Positions 12,793-24,200 of a DNA stretch of 64,000 bases are shown here, in pieces. Source of the DNA: Buddleja alternifolia (Eukaryota; Streptophyta; Magnoliopsida; Lamiales; Scrophulariaceae); the NCBI GenBank assembly GCA_019426215.1, contig CM033394.1:21906195-21970194 (forward strand), written 5' to 3'. Numbering within the stretch: the stretch's first letter is position 1; the number at the start of each line of letters is the position of its first letter. The notes beneath the pieces were generated by a model that searched no databases, had not been told where the DNA came from, and worked only from the letters and a program-made list of their open reading frames with translations. The position numbers and the translations under genes are program-made.

Positions 12793-15700
12793 CCTAGAGC
12801 CAACACCGATACTTCAATTTGGCATATCGATAGTGGGTCGTCAAGGCACATGACTGGCTGAAGGGATCTCTTGATCAACTATCGTAAAACCAATGGTCCT
12901 CAAGTTATATTCGGTGATAACTCCAAAGGTAAAACCAAAGGTATAGGTATCATGCATAGGGGGAACGTCATGATAAGTGACGTATATTATGGTGAGGGTC
13001 TTAAGCATAATCTTTTGAGCATTAGTCAATTTTGTGATAAAGGCTTTGAAGTTAAATTTTCTAGTGACTTTTGCTACATTAACGATGCTTAGACTGGATC
13101 TACTAAATTGAAAGGAAAAAGAACAAACAACGTGTATTTAGTAGATTGGGGTTCAACAATAGATAAAAACCCTACATGCTTTAGTTGCTAAGAGTCAAAA
13201 TAAATTGGGTTGGTTATGGCATAGAAAAATGAATCACCTCAACTTTAAGGCAATCTCTCAATTAATATCGCTAAATTCTGTAGAGGGATTACCTAAAGGT
13301 TCCTTTCATAAAAATCGCATATGTGATGCATGTCAAATGGGTAAACAAGTTAATCATCTTTTAAGAAGAAACCTCATCTATCTACGTCTAGAATTCTTAA
13401 ACTGTTGCATTTAAATTTGTTTGGTCCTATTCAAATCATGAGTGTTAGTGGTAAAAAGTATTCGCTAGTAATAGTTGATGATTTCTCACGCTATACATGG
13501 GTAGAATTTTTAGCGTCTAAAGATGAAACTAGTGTCAAGCTCACAGCGCTAATTCGTCAATTACAAACTTCGAAAGATCTAAAAGTGACGAGAATTAGAA
13601 GCGATAGAGGAATTGAATTTACTAACTATATTGTTGAGAAGTTTTATACAGATCTTGGAATACTTCATGAGTATTCTGCACCTAGAACACCTCAACAAAA
13701 TGGAGTTGCTGAGCAAAGGAACAGAACACTTAAAGAAGCTGCTAGGACAATGTTAGCCGAGTCCAAGCTGCCTCAAAGGTTTTGGGCCGAAGCAATCAAT
13801 ACCGCTTGCTACACTCAGAACCGGTGTATGATCAACAAGCAATATGAAAAGACTCCATATGAGTTGTGGAAGGGACATAAGCCAAATGTTTCATATTTTC
13901 ATTTATTTGGTTCAAAATGTTTCATTCATAACAATGGATCCCACAATCTAAAGACATTTGATCTTAAAGCGGATGAGGGAATCTTTCTAGGCTATGCCAA
14001 AAATGGAAAGAGTTTTTGCATCCTAAATAAGATCAAATCGAAGGTTGAAGAATCCATTCATGTTGTGTTTGATGATGCTAACCAAGAACCGAGTAAGGTT
14101 AATGTTCATAATGTAGGAATTGAAGATCTTGCCCAACAAGCGTCACAAATCAATCTTGGTGATGATAGTGATGTTGCTAAGGATGATGAGATCTTTGTGC
14201 CCAATCCTAAGGTTACTAATGAGGTTATCAATGATGATATTGTAAGAAACGCTGATGATCATGAAGAGAATGATCATCAAGAGCAAATTGGAACTGTGAA
14301 TGATGAAACGACTGCGCAAGAGACAAATGAGGGTCAAGCGATTGATAATCAAGCGTCTCTCGACCCGTTTCAACCAGATCGAAAATGGCTTAGAGGCCAT
14401 CCACCAAAACTAGTAATTGGAGATATTGGAGCACCTGTTAGGAATAGGGCCGCTACAATTAATGAGGCCATGTTCGCAAGTTTCCTATCTCAAATGGAGC
14501 CAAAGAAAGTGGATGAAGCGCTTAGGCCTTGTTTGTTGGTGTTTTCAATATCATTTTTCCATTTCCATTTTCATCTGAAAATGAAAATACACATTTTAAA
14601 CTGTTTTTAACTGAAAATATTCTAATTTTCATTCTTGTATTTACGTTCCCAATAAAATTTAATCATTTTTTTAAAATTACATTTCACATCACTTATTTTA
14701 TATTTTCTTTTTATCAATTTTCTCTCTCATCTTCTTTCAATTTTTTAAACATTGCTCTCTCACCTCCTTTAAATTTTTAAACATTTCTCTCTCCTCTCTC
14801 ATCTCCCTTAAATTTTTAAAACATCACCAATATTCACAATCAAATCCAACATTATCTATCTAATCATTATTTTTCAATTATTTCACACATCACACTCACC
14901 AATTTCAAAAATTTCGAAAACACAACCAAAGACACTTACTTTTTTCACAAAAAAATAAAAAAACTCATTCCCCTATACATTTTAGAAAATGACGGTTGAA
15001 AATGAAATGAAAACACATCCAAACAAAGCCTTAGCGATTCAAGTTGGGTAGAAGCTATGCAAGAGGAGCTTAACCAATTTGAGCGTAGTAAGGTTTAGAA
15101 GCTAGTACCAAGACCAACTCACCAAGGAGTTATTAGGAGTAGATGGATTTTTAGGAACAAGATGGACGAAGATGGTATTGTTAAAAGAAACAAAGCCAGA
15201 TTAGTTGCTCAGGGTTATTATCAAGAAGAGGGTATTGACTTTGATGAAACTTATGCCCCAGTAGCCCGTCTTGAAGCGATTCGGATGTTCCCAGCGTTTG
15301 CCGCATTCAACAAGTTCACAGTGTATCAAATGGGCGTGAAGAGTGCGTTCCTAAATGGTAAACTCCAAGAAGAAGTATATGTGGAGCAACCCCCAGGATT
15401 CATCAACAACCATCGCAAAAGTATGGTCTACAAATTGGATAAGGCACTCTATGACCTTAAACAAGCACCAAGAGCATGGTATGACACTCTCTCTATCTTC
15501 CTTATAGGTAAAGGCTTTTCAAAAGGCAGCGTTGACACAACGTTATTTAAAATTACCCATAATGAAGATATTCTCTTAGTCCAAATTTATGTTGATGATA
15601 TTATATTCGGATCTACTAATAAGCGATTGTGTGAGACATTTTCGAAAATGATGCAAGATCAATTTGAAATGAGCATGATGGGGGAATTAACTTTCTTCTT

Positions 15701-16534
15701 AAGATTGCAAGTTAAACAACTCCCTAATGGCATATTTATAAACCAAGCTAAATACACTAGAGATATGATTAAGAAATTTGGTATGGAAAATGCATCATCT
15801 TCAAAAATTTCAATGAGCCAAACGTTTAAGTTAGATAAAGATGAAAGTGGGACGAAAATTGATATCACTAACTATAGAGGTATCATTGGATCACTTCTTT
15901 ATCTTACCACTAGTAGACCTGATATTATGTTTTCGGTATGCATGTGTGCACGCTTTCAAGCTGATCCAAGAGAGTCACACTTAATTGCTACCAAGAGAAT
16001 CCTTAAATACCTAAAAGGCACACAAAATATGGGCTTATGGTATCCAATGGACTCTCCTTTTGAACTAATTGGTTATTCAGACGCAGACTTTGCACGATGC
16101 AAAATAGATAGAAAAAGCACTAGTGGTACATGTCAATTTCTAGGTGATAGACTAGTTTCATGGCACAGTAAGAAACAACAATCCATAGCGACTTCTACCG
16201 CTGAAGCCGAGTATGTAGCCACTGGAAGCTGTTGTGCACAAATCCTTTGGATGAGGCAACAACTTAGAGATTATGGCATAATCTTAGGTCCTACCCCAAT
16301 CCATTGTGATAACCAAAGCGCTTTAGCTATGACCTAAAACATAGTCCTTCATTCTAGAACTAAATCATTGACATTCGCTGCCATTTCTTATGTGACCATG
16401 TTCAAAAGAAAGATATCTCCATGCATTTCATTGGAACTGACAAACAATTGGCAGATATCTTCACTAAAGAGCTCAACAAACAACGTTTTCTCACTTTGGG
16501 AAGTGAATTAGGTATGATTGATTTAAACGCTTAA
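12793..16534 (+). pseudogene. pol: Element B pol, interrupted by a MITE
   Basis: The copia Pol order is protease (DSGSSRHMTG at about 12829-12858, then TGA), integrase from about 12870 to 14524 with the zinc region near 13215-13350 and the DDE landmarks SDRGIEF (near 13600) and GVAEQRNRT (near 13705), then the MITE at 14525-15030, then reverse transcriptase (15162 on; YVDDI near 15590) and RNase H. Stops include TGA near 12859, TAG near 13090 and CAA to TAA at 16335-16337. The final residues, LGMIDLNA, end at 16534. This is an inactive relic whose product would be the retrotransposon replication polyprotein. Confidence 0.92.
14525..15030. mobile_element. 506-bp Tourist-like MITE with TTA target duplication
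   Basis: Alignment with the pol genes of F and A shows an extra AT-rich block inside B. Its ends are GGCCTTGTTTG (14525) and CAAACAAAGCC (15030), imperfect terminal inverted repeats that extend further inwards with mismatches. It is flanked by TTA at 14522-14524 and 15031-15033; removing the block and one TTA gives gaagcgcttagcgattc, which aligns with gaagcgcttagtgattc in F. TTA duplications and a GGCCTTGTTTG end are typical of Tourist/PIF-Harbinger MITEs. It has no coding capacity of its own. Confidence 0.88.
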
Positions 16535-17392
16535 ACATGAAACATCATACTTTTATGGGCATATAATTTAGGGGGAATCCACTTTATTATAATGTCTAAA
16601 GCGTTTTCAAATTGAAATGAGTTATCAATTTTAGGGAGAACTTTAAAATTGTACTTATTTTAACCAGTGAGCGGCTATGATAAAAAATGACTTTGAAATT
16701 TTTTATGCATTGATCATTAGCGTTTACATTTATGCATGAAAATTTGATCGCTTATAAAATATAAGGTTTTATTTCCAAACAACGATTAAATCTTATTCGA
16801 TTTAATTTCAAAAAGACTTCAGCGTTAAGTATATTCCCACTTAAACGCTAAGTAACTTTCTCTGAAAAACATGCATTGTTTTCATCACTAAAAGGTAGCG
16901 TTTGGATAAGTCAAAAAGATAAGATTTGATAACTGCCCACACGTCCCTATCACATCAAACTGACAGTTATTGACCACTATCTCAAATAGGCGGTTCAGCT
17001 TTTGTACTTGTCTAGGTACGTGTTAGTGTACCATTAGGCGCGTGCAATTCACGCTGAAAATTTTCAAAATCTCAAACGTTTTTTAAAAGTAAATGCGGAT
17101 TTCAAAAAATTTATATTTACAGCAGTTAACCTAACTTATCGCCTCAGTTACATCCGTCTTTATGATTAAACGGCCCAGATTTAATGTCTTTCATTTCCCA
17201 TGAACTGCTTTTACACGTGGCACAAATCAAAGCAATTGAGGAATTACTTTTTGCCCTCCTATTTAAACCTTTTGAATTTTTTACAGAAAAACTTTATCAC
17301 TTCCAAAAACTTTCTTGCTGTAAAAGTTCATCTTCTTTCTAAGGAAAAAAGATCTCTTTTCTTTCTCCTCAAAAGTTCTTCAAAGTTCATCA
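16535..17392 (+). promoter_or_regulatory. Element B pol-to-3'ORF spacer: PPT-like motifs and candidate promoter
   Basis: This non-coding spacer of about 860 bp has AGGGGGAA at 16570-16577 and a mutated second copy (AGGGAGAA) at 16633-16640, soon after the pol stop. Further on are CACGTG at 17214-17219 and TATTTAAA at 17260-17267, followed by a CT-rich leader to the ATG at 17393. The same CACGTG to TATTTAAA spacing (about 45 bp) and the position about 115-135 bp before the ATG occur in E and F. Confidence 0.5.
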
Positions 17393-18625
17393 ATGGCGCC
17401 ACCGAAATCTTCACCTGTTGCCGAAAAATCTTCCAAACCAATGGGTTTCAACGCAGGGTTCCTTCTCAACTGGGAATACCTGTTCAATAACCAGAACTTT
17501 CCGATGAGAGAAATTCTTACTCTCATTGACAAATCCGGCTTGAAAAATCTTCTTACCTCTCATTCTCTTTTGCATGAGGATGAATTTAAACACTTTTTCA
17601 TTAAAAAATGTTGTCATTTCTGCAGACGGCAACTCTATCACCTGCTCATTCCCATCTATTGAAACTCCTTTTGTTCTTACTACCAAATTGCTTGCCGATC
17701 TTCTGAAACTGCCTTTCGATGGATGCATAGTGGAAGAAGTGGGCATGGGTACTTCTACAAAGGTGTGGGAAACTGTTCGGCGTGAAGCAGCTCAGGATGA
17801 CTACAAGTCAAATTTCAAGAAAAATGACATGAAGGACGAGTATGTCATTCTGGAGGACATTTGTACTAAGATGATCGAGTGCAGAAAAGGTTCTTTTGAT
17901 AAGGTTTCAATCGTGCAATTCAAGATGATGATCGCAGTGTTGACCAAGCTGAAGGTCGACTGGGCGTTGTACGTGTTCAATCGCTTTAAGGCAGTAATGC
18001 AAGAGTTCGTCAATCCCAAGCCTTATGGGATTTTTTAAAGTTTTTTTTTGAGCGCTTGTGGATTACCTACGCCCCAGGGATCTAAAGTGCCAGCGACCAA
18101 GCGAAGCTCACATGATGGGCGAGTTGCTCCATCCTAAGCGTTGCGATGGTGCAGCTGTTCCAAAAGACGAACGTGAGCGTCTTGCCGAAGGACAAGTCCG
18201 TGGTGATGATGAGGATCAAGCGAGTTCTTCCTCATCAGATGAACCTGAAGAAATTATTGTTAAGAGACCCAAGAGAAAGGTCACTGTGAAAGTCGCTGAG
18301 CCATCCCAGCCAGCAAATAAACAAAAGAAAGAAAAGAAAGAGAAAAAGAAGAAGGAAAAGTCTCCATCCCCCCCCCCCAGGAAAAATCCTTCTCCACCTC
18401 CAGCGACTACCATTTAGACAGAGACGGAAGAAGAAGTAGAAGTGCCGCTTGCTCGTAAATGCATACCCTGGTCTACTCCCAGAGGTTCAACAAGCACTCC
18501 CGTCGAACGAGCGCTTGAAGAATCCTCGAGTGTCCCTCCTCCTCCTCCACGTTCTGATCCAATCGCTGAACCAATCACAGAGCCCGTTCCTGAAGCTCTC
18601 TCGATAGAGTTAGATAGTGATTGAG

Positions 18626-18704
18626 GTAAGTACTTGTCTTAGACAATGTATATTATCCTTTCCTTGTGTTTTTCTTTTTAACGCTAGGATAAATTTTCTT
18701 TCAG
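18626..18704 (+). other. Candidate 79-bp intron 1 in element B 3' ORF
   Basis: The 5' border is TGAG|GTAAGTAC. The 3' border is TTTTCTTTCAG|CCTAT with a pyrimidine-rich tract. Element E has an 81-bp intron at the same place with the same style of borders. The unspliced reading meets a stop at the donor (TGA), while the downstream segment is homologous between B and E. Confidence 0.72.
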
Positions 18705-18884
18705 CCTATAGAGAATATAACATCCAGTTTGTTCTGAATACTCTAGAAGGATTCAATATTCTTATACGTGCTGATCCCCTCACTTCTTTACCCCTTGAAG
18801 TTGAAGAAGTTCCGGAGCCTGAGGCTATGGAAACTGAAGTTCCTATAGTTGAAGCGACTACCATAGGCGAAGATAGCCCTCAGG

Positions 18885-18964
18885 GTAAGCGTTTACGTAT
18901 TTTTTATCTCTAATTTCTACTTAGTAAAATTTTTTCCCATTTCTCAAATGCTTGCATGTATCAG
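18885..18964 (+). other. Candidate 80-bp intron 2 in element B 3' ORF
   Basis: The 5' border is CTCAGG|GTAAGCG and the 3' border GCATGTATCAG|CTCAAAG. It is phase 1, and splicing creates GCT (Ala) and continues in frame into QSSQDADAP. The same position and phase are seen in E (80 bp), A (84 bp) and C (85 bp). Confidence 0.75.
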
Positions 18965-19506
18965 CTCAAAGTTCACAAGATGCTGATGCACCTCCATCTT
19001 CAGAGGCAGACCTTGAGTTGGACGTTGATTTATCAACGGTGGTGGAATTCTCTAGAGAGTTAGACACAGTCCTTCCAGACGCTGAAATCTCATCAGCCAA
19101 GGAAGCGACTATGGATGCCGAGCGATCGACAGAAGTGGCCGAGATTATCCCCAAACCAACTGGTCCTCCTCCATAAGCAATCAGTTTCTTTCCCAGAGGC
19201 TATACTAAAGATTTAGAATTTTACAATACCTGGAGAGGGACGACGCTTTAGCAGCTGATTGAAATGGAACTAAATTTTCAAACTACCCTCCACAATCCGG
19301 CTCTCTCAGACGCTCAAAAGACGATCATATTTGAGACGCTTGCCAATAATGGAGTAACAACGATGAAATATATTATTGCTCGCTTGGAGTATTTGGAAAT
19401 TCCACAGAAAGACCTGGCAGACTTGGAGAGCAAACGCTTTCACGAAATCGGCAAGAGCATGGAACGCAATTATTCATTCCGTTGAACTCATGTCCAGATA
19501 AGAAAT

Positions 19507-21011
19507 TGTTGGTCCCAAGTGGCATACGAAAGGGTCTAGGAGGGGGGGTTGAATAGACCCTGAAGTCTTTTTTGACTTCAAAAGATTTCGTACTAAAAGG
19601 TTTTTTGGATGCTTGAAATGTAGACGCTTGACTGAGTGTTTACCTTGAAATATAGACGCTTAGGTTAAGCGTTTGATGAAGACTGTTTTTTTTTAGAGAG
19701 TTAACTTAGACTTCAAGATTTGAATACTTTAACCGAGTGGGCTTAAGCGTTCAGTTCTTTAACCAGTGTTAGCACAACGGAATGATTTTTCTAGTCTTCT
19801 TTTGAAAGCTTTAGCGTCACAAGAAGTTTCTTAGTTGCTTAGCGTTTGATTGAGTTTTACTTAATCAGTTTAAGCAATGATATGATAGATAAAAGAATTG
19901 ACTGAAAAGTAAATGACACAATATTTGTAAGGTTCGTTGGGTGATGTAATCCCAACTACGTCCTTCTTCTTCTAGAACACTTGAAGGCAATCCACTAAAA
20001 TAATTCTCAAAGAATCACACAGAATCTTCTACAAAATAGGGAGAGATAGATGTCGATGACTTGAGATCCTTGATCACACAGATTTCTACTCCAAATCACT
20101 TCAATCCCCTTGCTTCTTTCACCCAGAAATAATGCAAGTATCCAACTTCGACTTCACACAGATCGCGAGGCTTGGATGGGGTTTTCTAAAACGGTTTGTT
20201 TGATTTTGATGAAGTTCAAACAACTGGAAATATCTCAGTAGGAATGTTTGAGATATTTGCTGATTGTCTCAGGAATTGAAGAAAAGCAAAGAGAATGTTT
20301 TCTTAGATATTCTGGTTTTTCTGGGAGTTTAAGGAATGAGACTTCAATGCAACAGCAATTTGGCTTGGAGATTGATTGTTGTATTATTTGGCTTGTTGTT
20401 GAAGTCCTATTTATAGGCATTCTTGGAGAAAGTGTCCGTTTGACACATGCACAGGCGCGTGTCTCTCACTTCCGCGAGTGAACAACTTTTGTCCTTTTTC
20501 CTGAAAATCTGCTGCACAGAAGTTGGTGCTGCAGTCTGTGAAAGTTCATAGTCCAATGGGGTGGCTTCTCCGTACGCCTGAAAGTGCTTATCACATTTAA
20601 TGCATTTGAATTAAATACCCGTTGGTACTTAATGCATTGAGAGTATTTGCATTAAACTCCTTCTGGACTTAGAAATAAATTCAGGTGAAATCACTTTTGT
20701 CCTATAAGGTAACGCTTGATATAGCTGGTCAATTGGACGCTTGGAGACTTTATCTTCATTCAGAATTCAGGCGCTTGAGTCTTCGAACTTTACCATTGAT
20801 AAACTCACTCAGAAATCATCAGACGCTCAGCCTAAGACTACTTAGCCTAAAAATCTAGAATAAAATAAAACAAAGCCTATTAAACCTATTACAAGTCTAA
20901 CGCTTCAAAGCTTATACATAATTTTAACTAAAATCAAACTTACATATTTTGGGGTCTTAACAAAAAGTCCTAATTGTCATCATCAAAACATCTAACATGA
21001 AATTCCTAACA
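19507..21011 (-). repeat. Element C 3' LTR (1505 bp)
   Basis: In element orientation it runs from TGTTAGGAATTTC at 21011 to ...GGGACCAACA at 19507. A TATA box (TATAAATA) lies at 20415-20408 and a conserved GAAGTC/GACTTC hairpin near 19562-19579. The polypurine tract directly to its right shows that it is the 3' copy. Confidence 0.95.
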
Positions 21012-21026
21012 ATTTCCCCCTTTTTG
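21012..21026 (-). other. Element C polypurine tract
   Basis: The minus strand reads AAAAAGGGGGAAAT directly before the LTR start TGTTAGG. This is the plus-strand primer site for reverse transcription. From 21027 to 21242 there is a 3' untranslated stretch without features I can name. Confidence 0.85.
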
Positions 21027-21242
21027 ATGATGGCAATACTTACTCTTTTATAGTTCAAGAGTTAGACAGCCAAAATAAGAGTTAGCTTTAATTAGATAAC
21101 GTTAGTTAAAGAAAGTTATGCTTCAACGAGATGTTTCAGCTGAAAAATGCATTTTATATATATCAGTGATTACAAGCATTTTTACAACTAAACAAACAAA
21201 GGTATACGAGACAAGAATATAGATAATGCAGATCAAAAGGCT

Positions 21243-24200
21243 TTAACGTCTTGGTCTAACTTTGTATCGCTTGGGCACTTCAGCTCGGATAGCTTCAGTT
21301 AGATTATCTTCCAGAGTCATCATCGCTTCATGATCTTTGTTGATTATAAGCTTATTTTCTTCTTTTTGTCTCTTCTTGAAAGCAGTAAAGTGAATGTCCC
21401 AGTCAGTTGGGTCGATACCAATATACCTTAGGCAGATTTTGAAAGCTTGGATGAAGTCAGTCAACTTCCTCTCTTCGGCTAAGATTCTTGGATCTGTAGG
21501 TTCTGGAATAGATGTTCTTTGAAGAGGGATGTCGAACTGTTCAAGTAGTGCCTGAGAAGGTATTGGAAGATTTGGATATAGTGCTTGTGGGGTTTCTATT
21601 AGCGTTCTACTAGACGCTCCAGCTGAAGCACTTACTTCAGAAGCAGTTATCCACGAGGGGAGACTAAGCGCAGAAGGAGAAGGTAAAACTTAACGCTTAG
21701 GAGATGGACGCTCTTGAGCTCTTGAACTAGACGCTTTCCTCTTTTCTCCTTTCTTCTTCTTTTCCCCCTTATTGCCACCATCAAACTTTAGAAAATGATC
21801 TGTGAGTAAACTGACCTAATAAGCAATCTGAGACATAGAATCTGTGATGTCATCCAGACGCTTGTCGAAGCGTTCCTGCAGAGCGAGGAGCTTGGCGCTG
21901 GTAGCATCATTCAGAGAGGTCTCAAGGGTTTTAAGGCGCTTTTCAAGCTCTTCTTTCATGGCAAGTTGGGTTGCTTGAGTGGCATCATGCATTTCTTGAA
22001 AGTCTCTTGTTTGCACTCACCAACAGCCGCTTGAGCTGAACTATGCATATGAGCAATCTGAGCGCTCATAACGTGAGTCTCAATCTTAGCCAAATCGTCT
22101 TTAATCCAGTGGAGAGATTCTTCGTTCTAAGTAGCATGGGCACTGATATTCTCCAAAACGGATTTGAGCAAAGGACCGAAAGATTGACTCTCATCTAGAC
22201 GAACTGCTTGAGAAGTCGGTCTCTTGAATCTGGATGAATGTTTGAGAGAGTCAATGGGAACTCGATATGCGGGATCAAAGACAGTACTGCGTATGTCTAT
22301 AGAGAGATCCTCGTCAATATCATCAGCAACGGGTTCAGGAGCGTCAGGAATATCCTCTGGTGGAGACGCTTGAACGGGTTCTTCAGCAGACGCTGGAATA
22401 CTTGTAATTTCAGACGTGAACGCTTCAACTGACTTAGCAGACGCTGACTCAAGTTGACGAAAGTCATCGAATTGGAAGTTCCAACTTGCTAAATCGGCAT
22501 AAGAGATGGATGCAGCGTCCAAAAATTCAGTGAGTCTGGTTCTGGAAATACATGTACCGGAAGTGAATGTGCGAAGTGGACTATCAATGGACCTGATGTG
22601 CATTTGACCAATGATATATAGCACATAATTCGGGAAGACTTTGGATGGCGCTTGACAGATGCAAAAGATTGAATCTGGGCAGTAATGTCTGGAAAATCCA
22701 ATCAAGCAGTCAGAAGGAAGAGACTTAGGACGCCGATTTTCAGGTACACAATCAGCATAGTACTCTTCTAGATATGGATATATCGCTTGAGCGAGCTCTT
22801 GATTTCTTTCAAGCAGGGAGAGGACAAACTCATAATGACTGAGTACCTCGCTGCGGATAGAAGGGAGCAGTGGATATCCTTTGAATGAACTGATTACTGA
22901 ACCGTTCCAAGGTCTGAGATTGGCAGTGAAGATTCTATCGAATAGAGATAAGGGAGTCATAATCTTTACCATCAAATTGAAATTGTCTTCGTAGTGGCTC
23001 GGAGCAAAATTCAAGCATGATACAAAAGAGGTACCACTGGAAGATGTTTGAGCGTTGAAAAGAAGAGGAGTAATGGACAATCTGTGAAGCCCTTGATGGA
23101 GACACTGTTCATTTTGATGTCTAACAATTGGGAGCTTTAGAACAGGTCCGACTCTCTGTTGACGCTGCTTGAGGCAATACTTAGCGAACTGACGCTTCTT
23201 GTCATGCATGCCTATGCCAAATAAATGGGGAGCTTGGACTAACTCTGAGAATGTATATTTGTGTCCCATATACGCTTCAACCCAGTTGACTTCATTCATG
23301 CAGTAATCTGTTCCAGCAGTGACCATAGCGCAAATGCCTTCATGATGAATATCTCTGATAGATTCAAAGTGATATCTATCAGGCTGATAGTTGGCATTCC
23401 AGACGCTGTCAAAATATGCATCAGCTTCAGTCTGAAGCAAGTCTGTCAATGATTCAAGACGCTCACCGGCATGAACTGCTTTATTCTTCCACAGACGAAG
23501 TGGATTGACTGAAGATAGATTTTCAATACTATGAGCAGTCTGAGGAAAATGTGTGTAGCCTTCTCTGTTTGAGACTGACTCTGAAGGATTGAGAAAGCTT
23601 GGACGAAGAGGCTCATACACACGAATGTTGTGATCCCTTAGAGCGAAACCGGTTGGTTTGCTGTGCCCATAATCTAGATAGTATGCCAAATCCACGTCAC
23701 ATCTAGGAGTTCTGCCTCCTTATCTGTCTTGTTGAAGAATAAGAGAAGACGGTAGTTAGCCAGGGGTCTTTCCAAGTTGAATTGCCAAATAGTACTCCCT
23801 CTCTATTTCTGTTAGTGCAGCGTTAAACATTGTATCCCTGATTTGACTGTCAATATCAATCAGCCGGGCAACGTCATTCTCTGCAGCAATGTATCTTTCT
23901 TCATTGTATCCTGCAGGAATGAAATCTTCTTCGAGCGCTGGGGGCATGTAGTTGATTGAATGATCAATTGTCTTCAGTGGGTCGAGTTTGAAGAAGTGCC
24001 TAGGCTCTGGAACGTCTTCAGCAACGCTCTGACCTTCTGAGCATGCCTCTGTTATAGCCTAAACAGAGATTGAAGTCTGAACCTCTTTAGTAGCAGGTTC
24101 CTCAGCTTCAATTGCAGCAACTTCTGCGGCAACATCTTGAGCAATAACCACAACTTCAGTCATCTCAACATCTAGGAGGACATCTATTGATGCTTCAGCA

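Larger units (their letters stand above)
11654..19506 (+). mobile_element. Element B: Sirevirus-type copia, internal fragment
   Basis: This plus-strand copia internal region is truncated on the left by element A (inside gag) and on the right by element C (inside the 3' ORF). It has lost about 0.95 kb between the gag zinc knuckle region and the protease relative to F, and carries a MITE inside pol. It has many stops and frameshifts and looks like one of the oldest insertions in the window. Confidence 0.9.
17393..19506 (+). pseudogene. Element B extra 3' ORF, two introns, truncated by element C
   Basis: The ORF starts at the ATG at 17393 (MAPPKSSP). Its N-terminal domain (NAGFLLNWEYLFNNQNF ... 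PKPYG) matches the ORFs of E and F closely and those of A and C more distantly. A frameshift near 17600 and disruption at 18038-18060 break it. Then follow a Lys/Pro-rich disordered segment, a short exon 18705-18884 between two candidate introns, and a third exon from 18965 that is cut off by the LTR of element C at 19507. The function is unknown. I see no signal peptide or membrane span. Confidence 0.72.
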
